Numbered from the stretch's first letter, positions 22,069 through 32,712 are shown. The stretch is 64,000 nucleotides of DNA from Lysobacter lycopersici (GCF_007556775.1 NZ_CP041742.1:1626001-1690000), one strand, 5' to 3'. Notes: a model not told the origin generated them from the letters alone. Translations and numbers: made by a program.

Positions 22069-23448
22069 TCAGTACGCGAACTCGCGGAACACCGGATCGA
22101 CCGAACCGTTCCACTCGGTGCGGAACAACTCCAGCTTGCGTTCGGCAGGCGTCTGCCCGGCCGCGGCGATTTCCAGCAGCGGTTCGATGAAACCGCTCTC
22201 GTCGATGCCGCAGCTGTCCGCCTTGGCGCGGCGACGCAGGCCCGCATGCGCGATCTTCAATGCCTCGCGCGCGAGGTCGTTGAGCGTGCCGTTACGGAAT
22301 GGCGTTTTCAGCGCAAGCCTTGGCACGCCGTCACGCAGCGCGTTGCGCTCCGCGAGGCTGAAGTCCTTGACCAGGTCCCACGCGGCATCGAGCGCGGCAT
22401 CGTCGTACAACAACCCGACCCAGAACGCCGGCAGCGCGCAGATGCGGCTCCACGGGCCGCTGTCGGCGCCGCGCATCTCCAGGAATTTCTTCAGCCGCAC
22501 TTCCGGGAACGCGGTGGTCATGTGGTCGTTCCAGTCGCGCAGCGTCGGCAGCGCGCCGGGCAGCACGTCGAGCTCGCCACGCAGGAACTTGCGGAACGAC
22601 TTGCCGGAAGCGTCGATGTATTCGCCGTCGCGGTGCGAAAAATACATCGGCACGTCGAGCAGGTAGTCGACGTAGCGTTCGTAGCCGAAGCCGTCCTCGA
22701 ACACGAAGTCGAGCATGCCGGTGCGATCCGGATCGGTGTCGGTCCAGATGTGCGAGCGGTAGCTGAGGTAGCCGTTCGGTTCGCCTTCCTTGAACGGCGA
22801 ATCGGCGAACAGCGCGGTCGCGACCGGCTGCAACGCCAGCGAGACGCGAAACTTCCTGACCATGTCCGCTTCGCTGGCGTAATCGAGGTTGACCTGCACG
22901 GTGCAGGTGCGGGTCATCATGTCCAGGCCGAGCGTGCCGACCCTGGGCATGTAGTCGCGCATGATCCGGTAGCGGCCCTTGGGCATCCACGGCATCTGCT
23001 CGCGGCGCCATTTCGGCTGGAAGCCCATGCCGAGGAAGCCGAGCCGCAGTTCGTCCGCGACTTCGCGCACTTCGCGCAGGTGGCCGCCGACTTCCTTGCA
23101 GGTGTCGTGGATGGTTTCCAGCGGCGCGCCGGAAAGTTCGAGTTGTCCCGCCGGCTCCAGCGTCACCGAGGCCATGCCGCGGGTCAGCGCGATGGTGCGC
23201 TCCGGCTTGCCATCAACGCTTTCCCGGTACGGCGTCCAGCCGAAGCGGGTCAATCCGGTCAGCAATGCTTCGATGCCGCGTTCGCCATCGAATTCCGGCG
23301 GGCGCAGGTCGTCGAGGCGGAAACCGAACTTCTCGTGCTCGGTGCCGATGCGCCAGGCCTCGCGCGGTTTTTCGCCGGACGCGAGCACTTCGACCAGCTG
23401 GCGATGGTCGGTGATCGGCGTGTCGCTGGCGCTGCTGGGTCCGGACAT
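22069..23448 (-). CDS. gshA: Glutamate-cysteine ligase (plant/proteobacterial type)
   Basis: 459 residues, first step of glutathione synthesis. It matches the plant/alphaproteobacterial class rather than the E. coli class: [11 protein letters not shown] near residue 33, [30 protein letters not shown] [20 protein letters not shown] and [13 protein letters not shown]. Glutathione is required by the nearby adhC-gfa-fghA pathway and by the CGFS glutaredoxin. Upstream, engB is read in the same direction toward it after 45 bases. Confidence 0.93.
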   Translation of the reverse strand: MSGPSSASDTPITDHRQLVEVLASGEKPREAWRIGTEHEKFGFRLDDLRPPEFDGERGIEALLTGLTRFGWTPYRESVDGKPERTIALTRGMASVTLEPAGQLELSGAPLETIHDTCKEVGGHLREVREVADELRLGFLGMGFQPKWRREQMPWMPKGRYRIMRDYMPRVGTLGLDMMTRTCTVQVNLDYASEADMVRKFRVSLALQPVATALFADSPFKEGEPNGYLSYRSHIWTDTDPDRTGMLDFVFEDGFGYERYVDYLLDVPMYFSHRDGEYIDASGKSFRKFLRGELDVLPGALPTLRDWNDHMTTAFPEVRLKKFLEMRGADSGPWSRICALPAFWVGLLYDDAALDAAWDLVKDFSLAERNALRDGVPRLALKTPFRNGTLNDLAREALKIAHAGLRRRAKADSCGIDESGFIEPLLEIAAAGQTPAERKLELFRTEWNGSVDPVFREFAY

Positions 23449-23493
23449 GGGCGGGCTCGCGGGGAGAAGGCGGATGATATGGGCTGGCGTGCG

Positions 23494-24138
23494 TCAGCCT
23501 TCAAGCCACAGCCAGCGCGCAACGACCTCGCGCGCCTGCTCGACGCCGGTCTTGGCCTCGGCCGAAAACGCCTGCACGCCAATGCCTTCGCCGAAGCTGC
23601 GCGCCAGCTCCATCCGCACCGCCTGCACCGTGTTCGCCGCCGCGCCGCGCGAGAGCTTGTCGGCCTTGGTCAGCAGCGTGTGCGCCGGGATCCCGCGTTC
23701 CATCGCGTAACCGAGCATCTGCCGGTCGTAGTCCTTGAGCGGATGGCGGATGTCCATCACCACCACCAGCCCGCGCAGCGCCTCGCGCTTGCGGAACCAG
23801 GTCTGGATGAACGCCTGCCAGTGCGCCTGCAACTCCTGCGGCACCTTGGCGTAGCCGTAGCCGGGCAGGTCGACGAGGTAGCGCTGGTCGAACTGCGGCA
23901 GTTCGAAATACACCAGTTGCTGCGTCCGGCCCGGCGTCTTCGACACGCGGGCGAGCGCGCCCTGGCGGCACAGCGCATTGAGCGCGCTGGACTTGCCGGC
24001 GTTGGAACGCCCGGCGAAGGCGACTTCGAAACCGCCATCGGGCGGCAATTGCCGCGGCTGGTGCGCCGCGAGCAGGTAGCGAGCGCGATCGAACGGCGTG
24101 GGTTGGTCGCGGGCGGCGGGAGGTTTGGGCTGGCTCAT
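23494..24138 (-). CDS. engB: Ribosome biogenesis GTP-binding protein EngB/YsxC
   Basis: 214 residues. GTPase motifs in order: G1 GRSNAGKSS, G2 TPGRTQ, G3 DLPGYG, G4 TKAD, and G5-like SAEAKTG. The start MSQPKPPAARDQPTPFDRAR is chosen for family length. It acts in 50S subunit assembly. Divergent from the cytochrome c4 gene, about 98 bases apart. Confidence 0.95.
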   Translation of the reverse strand: MSQPKPPAARDQPTPFDRARYLLAAHQPRQLPPDGGFEVAFAGRSNAGKSSALNALCRQGALARVSKTPGRTQQLVYFELPQFDQRYLVDLPGYGYAKVPQELQAHWQAFIQTWFRKREALRGLVVVMDIRHPLKDYDRQMLGYAMERGIPAHTLLTKADKLSRGAAANTVQAVRMELARSFGEGIGVQAFSAEAKTGVEQAREVVARWLWLEG

Positions 24139-24235
24139 GCGGCAAGGATGGCATGGCGGTTTGACCGGCGCCGGGGCGCGCACGGATAATTTCGCGTTCA
24201 TGCGGCCCGCGGGGCTGCATCCGTATTCCCGGAGC

Positions 24236-25054
24236 ATGCGCATGCGCCATCCACGCCTCCTTGGCATCGCCGGCCTCGCCATCGCGGCCGTCGCCGCGGC
24301 CGCCTTCGCCCAGTCCACCGTCACCCCGCTGCCGGAGCAGGCTCCGGCGCAGGCCGCGCCGCTGGGCGATGCGGTCGCCGACCTCGCCAAGACCCACTGG
24401 GGCGACGCCAAGGCCGGGCAGGCCAAGGCCGGCGCCTGCGCCGCCTGCCACGGCGTGGATGGCAACCCGAGCGATCCGCAGTACCCGCGCATCGCCGGCA
24501 TGCCCGAACGCTACGTCGCGCAGCAGCTGGCGCTGTTCAAGGCCGGCGTGCGCACCAGCGGCATGGCCGCGATAATGGCGCCGATGGCCGCGCCGCTCAG
24601 CGCGCAGGACATGCGCGACGTCGGTGCCTACTTCGCCCAGCAGAAGGCGGGCGCGGGCGTGGCCGACGACACCGCCATCGCCTCCGGCCCGTACGCCGGC
24701 ATGAAGTTCTACGAAGTCGGGCAGAAGTTGTTCCGCGGCGGCGATCCAGCCCGCGGCATCCCGGCGTGCATGGCCTGCCACGGCCCCGCCGGCGCCGGCA
24801 ACCCCGGCCCAGCGTTCCCGCACATCGGCGGCCAGCAGTCGGCCTATGTCGTGCGCCGCCTGCAGGAATACCGCACCGGTACCACCGCCGAGCAGGACCA
24901 CCATCTGTTCGACATGATGGCGACGGTGGCCAGGAACCTCAGCGACGATGAAATCCAGTCGCTGGGCAGCTACCTGCAGGGCCTGCACGAGCGCTCCGAC
25001 GCCGATGCCGGCAATGCGCAGGCGGATGCGGCCACGCCGCCGAAGGCCGGCTGA
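24236..25054 (+). CDS. Cytochrome c4 (diheme)
   Basis: 272 residues with a signal peptide (GIAGLAIAAVAAAAFA) and two heme c sites, CAACHG and CMACHG, each in a cytochrome c domain of about 100 residues with downstream Met ligands. Cytochromes c4 pass electrons from bc1 to terminal oxidases, which fits the aa3-type oxidase encoded at 53.5-57.7 kb. ATG 24242 two codons later is an alternative start. A strong intrinsic terminator follows. Confidence 0.93.
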   Translation: MRMRHPRLLGIAGLAIAAVAAAAFAQSTVTPLPEQAPAQAAPLGDAVADLAKTHWGDAKAGQAKAGACAACHGVDGNPSDPQYPRIAGMPERYVAQQLALFKAGVRTSGMAAIMAPMAAPLSAQDMRDVGAYFAQQKAGAGVADDTAIASGPYAGMKFYEVGQKLFRGGDPARGIPACMACHGPAGAGNPGPAFPHIGGQQSAYVVRRLQEYRTGTTAEQDHHLFDMMATVARNLSDDEIQSLGSYLQGLHERSDADAGNAQADAATPPKAG

Positions 25055-25118
25055 CCCAGGTCGCGGGAACTTCCCGCGGCGCCGGCAGTCCGAACCCGTA
25101 CAGCCCTTGCATCAACCC

Positions 25119-25149
25119 GCCGGTACAGACCCTGTACCGGCTTTTTTTT
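25119..25149 (+). terminator. Intrinsic terminator after cytochrome c4 gene
   Basis: Perfect 10-bp stem GCCGGTACAG / CTGTACCGGC with an ACC loop, followed by eight T. It ends only 11 bases before the next start codon, so the dsbA-like gene probably has its promoter upstream within or before this element, or is reached by read-through. Confidence 0.93.
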
Positions 25150-25160
25150 GCCCCGACGCC

Positions 25161-25799
25161 ATGACCCGCATCCTGCTCAGCCTGTTGTTCTCCCTGCTCC
25201 TGCCCGCGAGCGCGTTCGCGGCGGCGCCGGCGCCCTTCGTGCCGACCGAAGGCGTGGACTATGTCGTGATCGACGGCGCCCAGCCCTATCGTCCGCTGCA
25301 GGGCAAGGTCGAAGTGGTCGAGGTGTTTGCCTATTCCTGCTCGCATTGCGCGGATTTCCAGCCAAAGCTCGATGCCTGGCGCCACAGGCTGCCCCGCGAT
25401 GTGCGCTTCACCTTCGTTCCGTCGGCGGCGGTCGGCAGCGAGCCGCTGAGCCGCGCGTACTTCGCCGTCGAATCGCTGGGTGCGGTGGAAGCAGTCCACG
25501 CCGCGCTGTTCCGCGCCATCCACGACGACGGCACGATGCCGTCGAATCCCACCGATTCCGAATTGCAGCAATGGCTAGTCGGCCAAGGCCTCCCTGCCGC
25601 GAAACTGAAGGCCGCGTGGGATTCGCCGGCAATGGTCGCGGCCCTGCGCCATGCGAACGACTTCCAGCAGGCGGTCGGCATCGAGGGCACGCCGACGCTG
25701 GTCGTCGACGGCAAGTACCGGATCCTCGGCAAGTCCCGCGACGACCAGCTGCGCATCCTGGATGCGCTGATCGCCTCGCAGCGGCGTCGGCACCGCTAA
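25161..25799 (+). CDS. DsbA-family thiol:disulfide oxidoreductase (CSHC active site)
   Basis: 212 residues: signal peptide LLSLLFSLLLPASAFA, thioredoxin fold with active site AYSCSHC (Cys60, Cys63) and cis-Pro loop EGTPTLVVDGKYRI near the end. A periplasmic dithiol oxidase that introduces or shuffles disulfides. It is followed after 46 bases by a second, lipoprotein-type paralogue with CPAC; the pair probably arose by duplication. Confidence 0.92.
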   Translation: MTRILLSLLFSLLLPASAFAAAPAPFVPTEGVDYVVIDGAQPYRPLQGKVEVVEVFAYSCSHCADFQPKLDAWRHRLPRDVRFTFVPSAAVGSEPLSRAYFAVESLGAVEAVHAALFRAIHDDGTMPSNPTDSELQQWLVGQGLPAAKLKAAWDSPAMVAALRHANDFQQAVGIEGTPTLVVDGKYRILGKSRDDQLRILDALIASQRRRHR

Positions 25800-25845
25800 A
25801 CTCCCCTTTCCCGGACACCACGTTCACGAACCACAGGCGCGACCC

Positions 25846-26628
25846 ATGAACCTGCGACTCGTCCCGATGCTGCTCGTCCTGTCCCTGGCCGCCTGCGCGA
25901 AATCGGAAGCGCCTGCCGCCACCGGCGATGCCGCGAACACGCCCGCCGCCGCCGCGAACGCCAACACCCCGCCCCCGCCTCCGCCGGGCGTGGACGAGGA
26001 ATCGGCATCGGTGATCGCCAACGCCGCCAAAATCGCCGCCGGCAGCCCGCCGCCGGTCGAAGGCGTGGACTACGCCACCATCCCGAACGGCCAGCCGTTC
26101 GATCCGGCCAACGGCCAGGTCGAAGTGGTCGAGGTGTTCGGTTACGTCTGCCCGGCGTGCAACATGTTCCAGCCGCTGATGCGCGCGTGGGAAGCCAAGA
26201 TGCCCGCGAACGTGCGCTTCACCTACGTGCCGGCGCAGTTCGGCGGCCCCTGGGACCGCTACGCGCGCGCCTACTACGCGTCCGAATCGATGGGCCTGGT
26301 GCCGCGTACCCACGACCTGCTCTACAACGCGATCCACCTCGAGCAGACCCTGAAGGGCGAGCGCGGCGAGGATTCGGTGCAGGACATCGCCGCGTTCTAC
26401 GCGCGCTTCGGCGTCGACCCGCAGCAGTTCGCCTCGACCATGTCGAGCTTCGCGATCGACGGCAAGCTGCGCAAGGCCAAGCAGTTCGCCACGCGCAGCG
26501 CCATCGAGGGCACGCCGACCCTGATCGTCGACGGCAAGTACCGCGTGCTCGGCAAGACCCGCGAGGACCAGATCCGCATCCTCGACCAGCTGGTCGCGCA
26601 GGAGCAGGCGGCGCTCGGCGCGAAGTAA
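25846..26628 (+). CDS. DsbA-family lipoprotein thiol:disulfide oxidoreductase (CPAC active site)
   Basis: 260 residues. Lipobox LAAC (Cys17), then an Ala/Pro-rich linker (residues 20-65, with a run of prolines), then a DsbA-like domain with GYVCPACNMF (Cys102, Cys105) and IEGTPTLIVDGKYRV cis-Pro loop. It resembles the product of the preceding gene but is membrane tethered with a different active-site dipeptide (PA instead of SH), so it probably has a different redox potential or partner. Confidence 0.92.
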   Translation: MNLRLVPMLLVLSLAACAKSEAPAATGDAANTPAAAANANTPPPPPPGVDEESASVIANAAKIAAGSPPPVEGVDYATIPNGQPFDPANGQVEVVEVFGYVCPACNMFQPLMRAWEAKMPANVRFTYVPAQFGGPWDRYARAYYASESMGLVPRTHDLLYNAIHLEQTLKGERGEDSVQDIAAFYARFGVDPQQFASTMSSFAIDGKLRKAKQFATRSAIEGTPTLIVDGKYRVLGKTREDQIRILDQLVAQEQAALGAK

Positions 26629-26639
26629 ACCGGCGCGCG

Positions 26640-27398
26640 ATGGACACGCGCCGGCTGCGGCTGCTCAGCGCCAACATCCAGGCCGGTTCGAGTACCCGCC
26701 GCTACAGCGATTATGCGACCCGCAGCTGGTCGCACGTGCTGCCGGCAGGACGCAAGCAGCATGCACTCGACGACATCGCGCGCCTCGCCGGCGGATACGA
26801 CATCGTCGGGCTGCAGGAAAGCGACCCGGGCAGCTGGCGCTCGGGCTTCACCAACCAGACCCATTACCTCGCCGAACGCGCGGGCTTCGGGTTCTGGAGC
26901 CACCAGCCGAATCGCCGCGTCGGCGGCGTCGCGTCCAGCGCGAATGGCCTGCTCAGCCGGCTGGAACCGGTGGAAGTGCTCGACCATCCGCTGCCGGGGC
27001 GCGTGAAGGGCCGCGGACTGCTGCTCGCGCGCTTCGGCGCCGGCGACGATGGCCTCGTGGTCGCAGTCGCGCACCTCTCGCTCGGCGCCGCATCGCGGCA
27101 TTCGCAACTTTCGTTCATCGCCGAACTGCTCGCCGGCCATCGCCACGCGGTATTGATGGGCGATTTCAACTGCGTCGCCGAAAGCCCCGAAATGGCGCTG
27201 CTGTACCGGCACACGCAGTTGCAGCCGCCCAAGCATGCGGTGCCGACCTTCCCCGCGTGGCGCCCGCAGCGCGCGATCGACCACATCCTCGTGACCCTCG
27301 GCCTCGGCCACGCCGACATGCAGGCGCAACCTGCCGCCCGTTCCGACCACCTCGCGCTGTCGCTGCAACTCGACGTACCGGCGTCCGCGCTGGCTTGA
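26640..27398 (+). CDS. Endonuclease/exonuclease/phosphatase family protein
   Basis: 252 residues. The EEP fold is marked by LLSANIQAG at the N-terminus (metal-binding Asn), VGLQESD (Glu), VAVAHLSLG, LMGDFNCVAE (Asp/Asn) and the C-terminal RAIDHILV and ARSDHLAL (Asp-His). Family members cut nucleic acids, phospholipids or phosphate esters; the substrate is not evident. No signal peptide. It begins 11 bases after the dsbA-like lipoprotein stop, so the three genes 25161-27398 may form an operon. Confidence 0.9.
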   Translation: MDTRRLRLLSANIQAGSSTRRYSDYATRSWSHVLPAGRKQHALDDIARLAGGYDIVGLQESDPGSWRSGFTNQTHYLAERAGFGFWSHQPNRRVGGVASSANGLLSRLEPVEVLDHPLPGRVKGRGLLLARFGAGDDGLVVAVAHLSLGAASRHSQLSFIAELLAGHRHAVLMGDFNCVAESPEMALLYRHTQLQPPKHAVPTFPAWRPQRAIDHILVTLGLGHADMQAQPAARSDHLALSLQLDVPASALA

Positions 27399-27416
27399 CC
27401 AGCCACTGTGGGAGCG

Positions 27417-27492
27417 GGTTGAACAGCCATTCGGCCGTTAAAAGCAGCAGCCGCGACGAATCCCGGTAGTCGGGGCTAAAGCCCCTCCCACA
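27417..27492. repeat. REP-like inverted repeat
   Basis: Ends TGTGGGAG (27417-27424) and CTCCCACA (27485-27492) are inverted, and the interior contains GGGGC-TAAA-GCCCC at 27472-27485. This matches the common REP pattern of pseudomonads and xanthomonads (GTAGTCGGGGCTAAAGCCCC followed by TCCCACA). It lies between convergent genes. Confidence 0.8.
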
Positions 27493-27503
27493 TGAGCACC
27501 TCG

Positions 27504-27537
27504 CAAACAAAACGGGCGGCGATTGCTCGCCGCCCGT
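27504..27537 (-). terminator. Intrinsic terminator of the TonB-dependent receptor gene
   Basis: On the minus strand an 11-bp perfect stem (arms 27527-27537 and 27512-27522, loop GCAA) is followed by TTTTGTTT. It is located 22 bases after the receptor stop codon. Confidence 0.88.
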
Positions 27538-27559
27538 CCGTACATCGCGACCGGAACGA

Positions 27560-30463
27560 TCAGAACTTCAGGTTCGCCCGCACGTACCAGAAACGACCCG
27601 GCAAATCGTAGGTCGAAGCGTCGTAGCCGTTGAGCGAGCAGCTCAGGCACACCGGCGGATCCTTGTCGCCGAGATTGTTCACGCCGCCGATCAGTTGCAG
27701 GCCCTTGAACAGCGCCGTGTCCCAGGTCACCTGGAGGTCGTGGTAGGTGACCGAGCCGAGGTGGTTGAGGCTGGGCGTGTTGGCCGTGCTGCTCACGTCG
27801 CAGATCGGGAATCCGTCGGCGCCGGCGCAGGATTCGGTCAGCGAGCTGATATGGCGCATGGTCCAGGTCACGCCCCAGTTGCTCTTGTGCCACTGCGTGG
27901 CCAGCGTGGAGGTCCACTCCGGGATCGCGCTGTCGTTGGTTTCGATTCCAACGCTGCGAGGTTCCTTCGCGCCTACTTCGTTGGTGAGGTCGTACTTGCC
28001 GACGAAGGTGTTGCGCCAGTCGACGCGCAATTGGCCCCACGACTGCGACGGCACCGTCCAGCCCAGGTCCACGTCCCAGCCATCGGTGTTGATCGTGCCG
28101 AGGTTGTCGAGGATGTCGTTGAAGCTGTTGATCGCGCCATTGGCGTTGCGGGTGTAATGGCTGCAGGCCTCGGCGTCAAGCGTGGCGACGCAACGGTTCA
28201 GGATGGTCTGCGCGTCCGGCGCCTGGATCGCGTCCTGGATGGTGTGGTGGTAGTAGGTGACGCCGAAGTCGAATTTCTCCGACCACGACGAGTTCGTGCC
28301 CCACGTGGGACTCCACACCGCACCGAGCATGTAGCTGTGGCTGGTTTCCGGCTGCAGGTCGCGGTTGCCGGCGGTGACCACGGAGATCTGCGGGTTCGGC
28401 TGCTCGTAGCCGGCCGGGACGCCATCCGCCACGCAGTTCGGCAAGGTCGCGCCGGCGCCGGAGCAGGGATCCTGCAAGGTGGCGTCGAAGCGGCTGAAGG
28501 TGCCGTACAACTCGCCGATCGACGGCGCGCGGAAGCCTTCCGCGAACGAACCGCGGACCAGCAGCTCGTCGGCGATCTGCCAGCGGAAGCCGGCCTTGCC
28601 GGTGAATTCGCCGCCGAAGGTCGAATAGTCCGAATACCTGCCGGCGAGGCTCACGTCGAAGGCCTTGCCGAACGCCGAATCGCGCGTCAGCGGGATGTTG
28701 AATTCCGCGTAGGCCTCGTTGACGTCGTAGCTGCCGCTGGTCGCGCCGGACGGCACGCCGTTGTATTCGCCGGCCACGGTGATCGGATCGGGCGTGTAGC
28801 TGCCTTCGTACTTGCGGTATTCGAAGCCGGCCGCGAACGAGGCCGGGCCCGCCGGCATCGTGAACAGGTCGCCGGTGATGTTGGCCGAGAACGAGGTCAG
28901 CTTGTTCTCGCTCTGGTCGTGCACGACCGGCTGGATCCACGCCAGCATTTCCGGCGTGATCGTTCCCGGGCCGCCGAACAGGTTGAGCGGCACGCAGCCG
29001 GCGATCGCGAGGCAGGCATTGACGTCGCCGAGCGCCTCGTTGATGCGCTTGAGGTTGTAGCTGCCGTAGTTGGTCTGGTCGGCGCTGCTTTCGCTGTGGA
29101 CGAAATTGACGTCCCAGTCGTAGACGTGTTCGCTGCCGAAACTGCCCTGCAGGCCGCCGTTGACATACCAGGTATCCACGTCCTGCTCGTACACGCGCGG
29201 CCCGCCCTCGACCGGGCGCCGGCCGAGCAGGAACAGATTGGCGTTCGGCCCGACCGTGGTCAGGTCGAAGCCGAACGGGTTATAGGGATTGTTGGCGGCG
29301 ATGACCAGGTCGGTTTCGGCCCAGTGGTTGTACACGCCCGCATCGGTGCCGAGGAAGATCGGTTCGGGCGCGGCCTGGTTCACCGAATGGCGCTGGTTGT
29401 AGAGCACCTTGAGGTAGCCGGTGACCGCCGGCGTGAAGTCGTAGTGGACCTGCCCGAACACGCTCTTGCGTTCGGAAGGCGTGAGCAGGAAGTTGTACGG
29501 CGCGAAGTTGAAGCGGTCGTCGGTCGTGAAGCAGTGGAAGTCGTCGCTGCGCGTGGCCGGGCAATCCGGTTCGCCGCTGGTGTAGGTCGGGTCGGTGGCG
29601 CCGGTATTGGGCGTGATGCTGTACACCTGCCCGGTGTTCGGATCCTGGAACACGAAGCGGCCGTAGGGCGTGGCCGAACTGCCGTTCGACAGGCCGGTGC
29701 CCGGCACCGGGAACTGCGAGATGTCGCGGTCCGCGGCGGAGATGTCGTCCTGCTTGTAGTAGCTGGCGCCGAGGAACCAGTCCGCGCGGTCGGTGCGTCC
29801 GCCCCAGCCGAAGTCGGCGCCGTAGGTCGCGCCATCGCCTTCGTCGTACTCGCCGTAATGCAGGTTGAGGGCGAAGCCGTCGATGCTGCGCCGGGTGATG
29901 ATGTTGACCACGCCGCCGATGGCATCGGAGCCGTAGATCGCCGAAGCGCCGTCCTCCAGCACTTCGATGCGCTCGATGATCGACAGCGGGATGGTGTTGA
30001 GGTCGACCGAGGAACCCACCCCGGAGGCCGAGGATTCGTTCACCCAGCGGATGCCGTCGACCAGCACCAGCACGCGCTTGGAACCGAGGTTGCGCAGGTC
30101 GACCGTGGCCGCGCCCGCGCCGACGCCGCCGCCATCGGGCGGGAAGCCGAAGTTGCCCGAGGAATTGAACTTGGTGTTCAACGCCGAGCCGCTGGCGGTC
30201 AGGTTCTGGACGATGTCCGCGACGGAGGTGAAGCCGCTGCGGTCGATGTCCTCGCGGGTCAGGACCTGGACGGGCACCTGCCCCTCGACCTCGGCGCGGC
30301 GGATGCGCGTGCCGGTCACGGTGACGGTATCGAGGGTCCTGGCCTGCTGGCCGGTGGTGGTGTCGGTGGTCGCGTCCTGGGCGAATGCGACGACGGGCAG
30401 GGCGGAAAGCAGCAACGAAACATGGACGGCCGTGGTCAGCCGGTGGCGGCGCAACGACTTCAT
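27560..30463 (-). CDS. TonB-dependent outer membrane receptor
   Basis: 967 residues. Signal peptide [14 protein letters not shown], then a TonB-box-like [11 protein letters not shown], a plug domain ([58 protein letters not shown]) and a long beta-barrel ending in ...WYVRANLKF with terminal Phe. Size and the SVDLNTIP plug style suit the xanthomonad receptors for peptides, carbohydrates or other substrates, rather than a classical siderophore receptor, but the ligand is unknown. No TonB, regulator or transporter is adjacent. An intrinsic terminator follows. Confidence 0.94.
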   Translation of the reverse strand: MKSLRRHRLTTAVHVSLLLSALPVVAFAQDATTDTTTGQQARTLDTVTVTGTRIRRAEVEGQVPVQVLTREDIDRSGFTSVADIVQNLTASGSALNTKFNSSGNFGFPPDGGGVGAGAATVDLRNLGSKRVLVLVDGIRWVNESSASGVGSSVDLNTIPLSIIERIEVLEDGASAIYGSDAIGGVVNIITRRSIDGFALNLHYGEYDEGDGATYGADFGWGGRTDRADWFLGASYYKQDDISAADRDISQFPVPGTGLSNGSSATPYGRFVFQDPNTGQVYSITPNTGATDPTYTSGEPDCPATRSDDFHCFTTDDRFNFAPYNFLLTPSERKSVFGQVHYDFTPAVTGYLKVLYNQRHSVNQAAPEPIFLGTDAGVYNHWAETDLVIAANNPYNPFGFDLTTVGPNANLFLLGRRPVEGGPRVYEQDVDTWYVNGGLQGSFGSEHVYDWDVNFVHSESSADQTNYGSYNLKRINEALGDVNACLAIAGCVPLNLFGGPGTITPEMLAWIQPVVHDQSENKLTSFSANITGDLFTMPAGPASFAAGFEYRKYEGSYTPDPITVAGEYNGVPSGATSGSYDVNEAYAEFNIPLTRDSAFGKAFDVSLAGRYSDYSTFGGEFTGKAGFRWQIADELLVRGSFAEGFRAPSIGELYGTFSRFDATLQDPCSGAGATLPNCVADGVPAGYEQPNPQISVVTAGNRDLQPETSHSYMLGAVWSPTWGTNSSWSEKFDFGVTYYHHTIQDAIQAPDAQTILNRCVATLDAEACSHYTRNANGAINSFNDILDNLGTINTDGWDVDLGWTVPSQSWGQLRVDWRNTFVGKYDLTNEVGAKEPRSVGIETNDSAIPEWTSTLATQWHKSNWGVTWTMRHISSLTESCAGADGFPICDVSSTANTPSLNHLGSVTYHDLQVTWDTALFKGLQLIGGVNNLGDKDPPVCLSCSLNGYDASTYDLPGRFWYVRANLKF

Positions 30464-30630
30464 GTGAGATCCCCAAAGGAATTGAGAGGTTCCATTCACG
30501 CCAGCCCCCTGCTTCGCGGGAATGTGACGTCCTTGTAAACAATTCGTAAAGGCGGTTCAAGCACCGGCGTCCCGGGAATTCAGCCGTGCTTGGCTATAGT
30601 CGAACGAATGCCTTTCCGGAGCGTATCGAC

Positions 30631-32583
30631 ATGAGGACCGTCGCCCTGCTGCTGGCCATGTCGCTGGCCACTCCGCCCCTCGCAGCCGCCATGCCGGGCG
30701 ATGCGCAGGTGCAGGCCGCCCTGCAAGCAGCCGAGGCCGGCCAGCCCTACGACCCGGCAGCGGTGGCCTCGAGCCCGGTCGCGGGCTGGGTGGAATACGC
30801 TTCGCTGCGGCGCAACATTGATAGTCTCCCGCCGCAACGTGGCCAGGACTTCCTCGCCCGCTACCGCGGCCAGGCCGTGGCCGAGGCTTTCCGCCAGGTC
30901 TGGCTTCCGGCGCTGGCGCGCCGCCAGGACTGGACCAGCTACCTCGCCGCATGGTCGCCGGCGGTGCAGGACACCAGCCTGCGCTGCGTCGCGCTCAATG
31001 CGCGGCAGGCGCTCGGCCAGATCGATGCGGGCTGGACCAGCGACGCGCAGGCGATCTGGCGCAGCAGCGGCAAGTCGCTTCCCCCCGAGTGCGACCCCGT
31101 CTTCGCCCTGCTCGCCGCCCGCGGCGGATTGCCGCCGGCGTTGCGCTGGGAACGCATCGACAAGGCCGCCGGCGAATGGCAACCGGCGGTGATGCGCGCG
31201 GCTGCGCGCGGCCTGCCCGCGGACGAAGCCGCGCTGGCGAACGATTACGCGTCGTTCTTCGAAGCCATCAACGAACGCGCCTTGAACTGGCCGAAAACCG
31301 ACCGCAGCCGATGGATGGCTTCGCAAGGGTTGGCGCGACTGGCGAAATCGGTGCCGGTCGCGGCCGAAGCGCAATTGCCGAAGTACGCGCAGGCACTGGG
31401 CTTCACCGATGCCGACCGCGGCCGCGTGCTGTACCAGGTCGCGTTGCAGTCGGCGTCGTCCTACGAACCCGAAGGCGCGCGCCGCCTCGCCGCGGTGCCG
31501 CTGTCCGCCTACGATGACAAGCTGCACGAACTGCAGGTTCGCGAGGCCATCGCGCGCAGCGATTGGGCCGGTGCGCTGGCCGCGATCCGGCGCATGGGCG
31601 ACGCGCAGCGCAGCCAGGCGCGCTGGACCTATTTCGAAGCGCGATTGTCGGAACTCACCGGCGACAAGGCCGGCGCGCAAGCCTTGTATGCGAAAGCCGC
31701 GACCAAGCCGGAATTCCACGGCTTCCTCGCCGCCGACCGCATCGACCAGCCGTACACGCTGTGCCCGCTGATCCCGCACGACACGCCGGCGGCGAAGGAT
31801 GCGGTCGCGCAAACGCCGGCACTCATTCGCGCACTCGCGCTGTACCGCATCGACCGCCGCGGCTGGGCGCAACGCGAATGGGACGACGCGCTGTCGCGCT
31901 TCAGCGACGACCAGCGCCGCATCGCGGTCGGTTTGGCCGAGGACGCGGGCTGGTTCGACCGCGGCGTGTTCGGCTTGGTCAACGTCGGCGGCAAGTCGTA
32001 TCCGGACGAATCGCGTCTGTACCTGCTGCGTTTCCCCATGCACCACGACGCGACCATCCGCCGCGAAGCGCAACGCAACGGCCTCGACCCGGCCTGGGTC
32101 GCCGGCGAGATCCGCTCGGAAAGCGTGTTCGATCCGAAAGCGCGTTCCTCCGCAAACGCGCGCGGCCTGATGCAGCTGTTGCCCGGCACCGGTGCCGAGG
32201 TCGCGCGCAAGCTCGGCCTGCCCTGGGGCGGCGCCGACAGCCTCTACGACCCGGATACCAACATCACGCTCGGCAGCGCGTATCTGCGGCAGTTGCTCGA
32301 CAAATACGGCAAGCCCTACCAGACCATCGCCGCCTACAACGCCGGACCGGCGCCGGTCGCGCGCTGGACTTCGCAACGCCCGACGATGGATCCGGATTTC
32401 TGGATCGAAACCATCAGCTACAAGGAAACCCGCGAGTACGTCGCGCGCGTACTCGCCTTCAGCACGATCTACGACTGGCGCCTCAACGGCAACGCCGCGC
32501 ACCTCACCGATCGCATGAATGGCGTCGCGAGCGGCAAGCGCATCGCCTTCACCTGCCCGTTGGCGACGCCCCCAAAGCAATAG
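30631..32583 (+). CDS. slt: Soluble lytic murein transglycosylase (Slt70-like)
   Basis: 650 residues with a signal peptide (VALLLAMSLATPPLAAA). Residues about 30-440 form the helical superhelix region; the catalytic lysozyme-like domain follows with the Glu in GEIRSESVFDPKARSSANA, GLMQLLPGTG and IAAYNAGPAPVARW, and ends in SYKETREYVARVLAFSTIY. It cuts peptidoglycan to 1,6-anhydromuropeptides in the periplasm. It is divergent from the TonB receptor gene. Confidence 0.94.
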   Translation: MRTVALLLAMSLATPPLAAAMPGDAQVQAALQAAEAGQPYDPAAVASSPVAGWVEYASLRRNIDSLPPQRGQDFLARYRGQAVAEAFRQVWLPALARRQDWTSYLAAWSPAVQDTSLRCVALNARQALGQIDAGWTSDAQAIWRSSGKSLPPECDPVFALLAARGGLPPALRWERIDKAAGEWQPAVMRAAARGLPADEAALANDYASFFEAINERALNWPKTDRSRWMASQGLARLAKSVPVAAEAQLPKYAQALGFTDADRGRVLYQVALQSASSYEPEGARRLAAVPLSAYDDKLHELQVREAIARSDWAGALAAIRRMGDAQRSQARWTYFEARLSELTGDKAGAQALYAKAATKPEFHGFLAADRIDQPYTLCPLIPHDTPAAKDAVAQTPALIRALALYRIDRRGWAQREWDDALSRFSDDQRRIAVGLAEDAGWFDRGVFGLVNVGGKSYPDESRLYLLRFPMHHDATIRREAQRNGLDPAWVAGEIRSESVFDPKARSSANARGLMQLLPGTGAEVARKLGLPWGGADSLYDPDTNITLGSAYLRQLLDKYGKPYQTIAAYNAGPAPVARWTSQRPTMDPDFWIETISYKETREYVARVLAFSTIYDWRLNGNAAHLTDRMNGVASGKRIAFTCPLATPPKQ

Positions 32584-32585
32584 AA

Positions 32586-32690
32586 CTCCTCCCCTTTGCG
32601 CAAGGCGCAAGGGGGAGGCTGGGAGGGGGTTGGCATCATTCTCCACACCCCTCCCCAACTCTCCCCTTCGCTGCGCGAAAGGGAGGGAGC
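32586..32690. repeat. GC-rich intergenic repeat between slt and cca
   Basis: Contains paired CCTCCCCTTTGCG/CGCAAGGGGGAGG hairpin arms (about 32588-32613) and a second CTCCCCTTCG...CGAAAGGGAGGGAG element (about 32661-32690). It is similar in style to the regions at 21878 and 61812. No T-run; role unclear. Confidence 0.65.
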
Positions 32691-32712
32691 GCAATTCGTG
32701 CATCATCCCTCC

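Noticed and set aside
27695..30538. 947-codon plus-strand frame antisense to the TonB receptor
   Set aside because: Val/Gly/Arg-rich shadow without motifs; the minus strand has signal peptide, plug and barrel.
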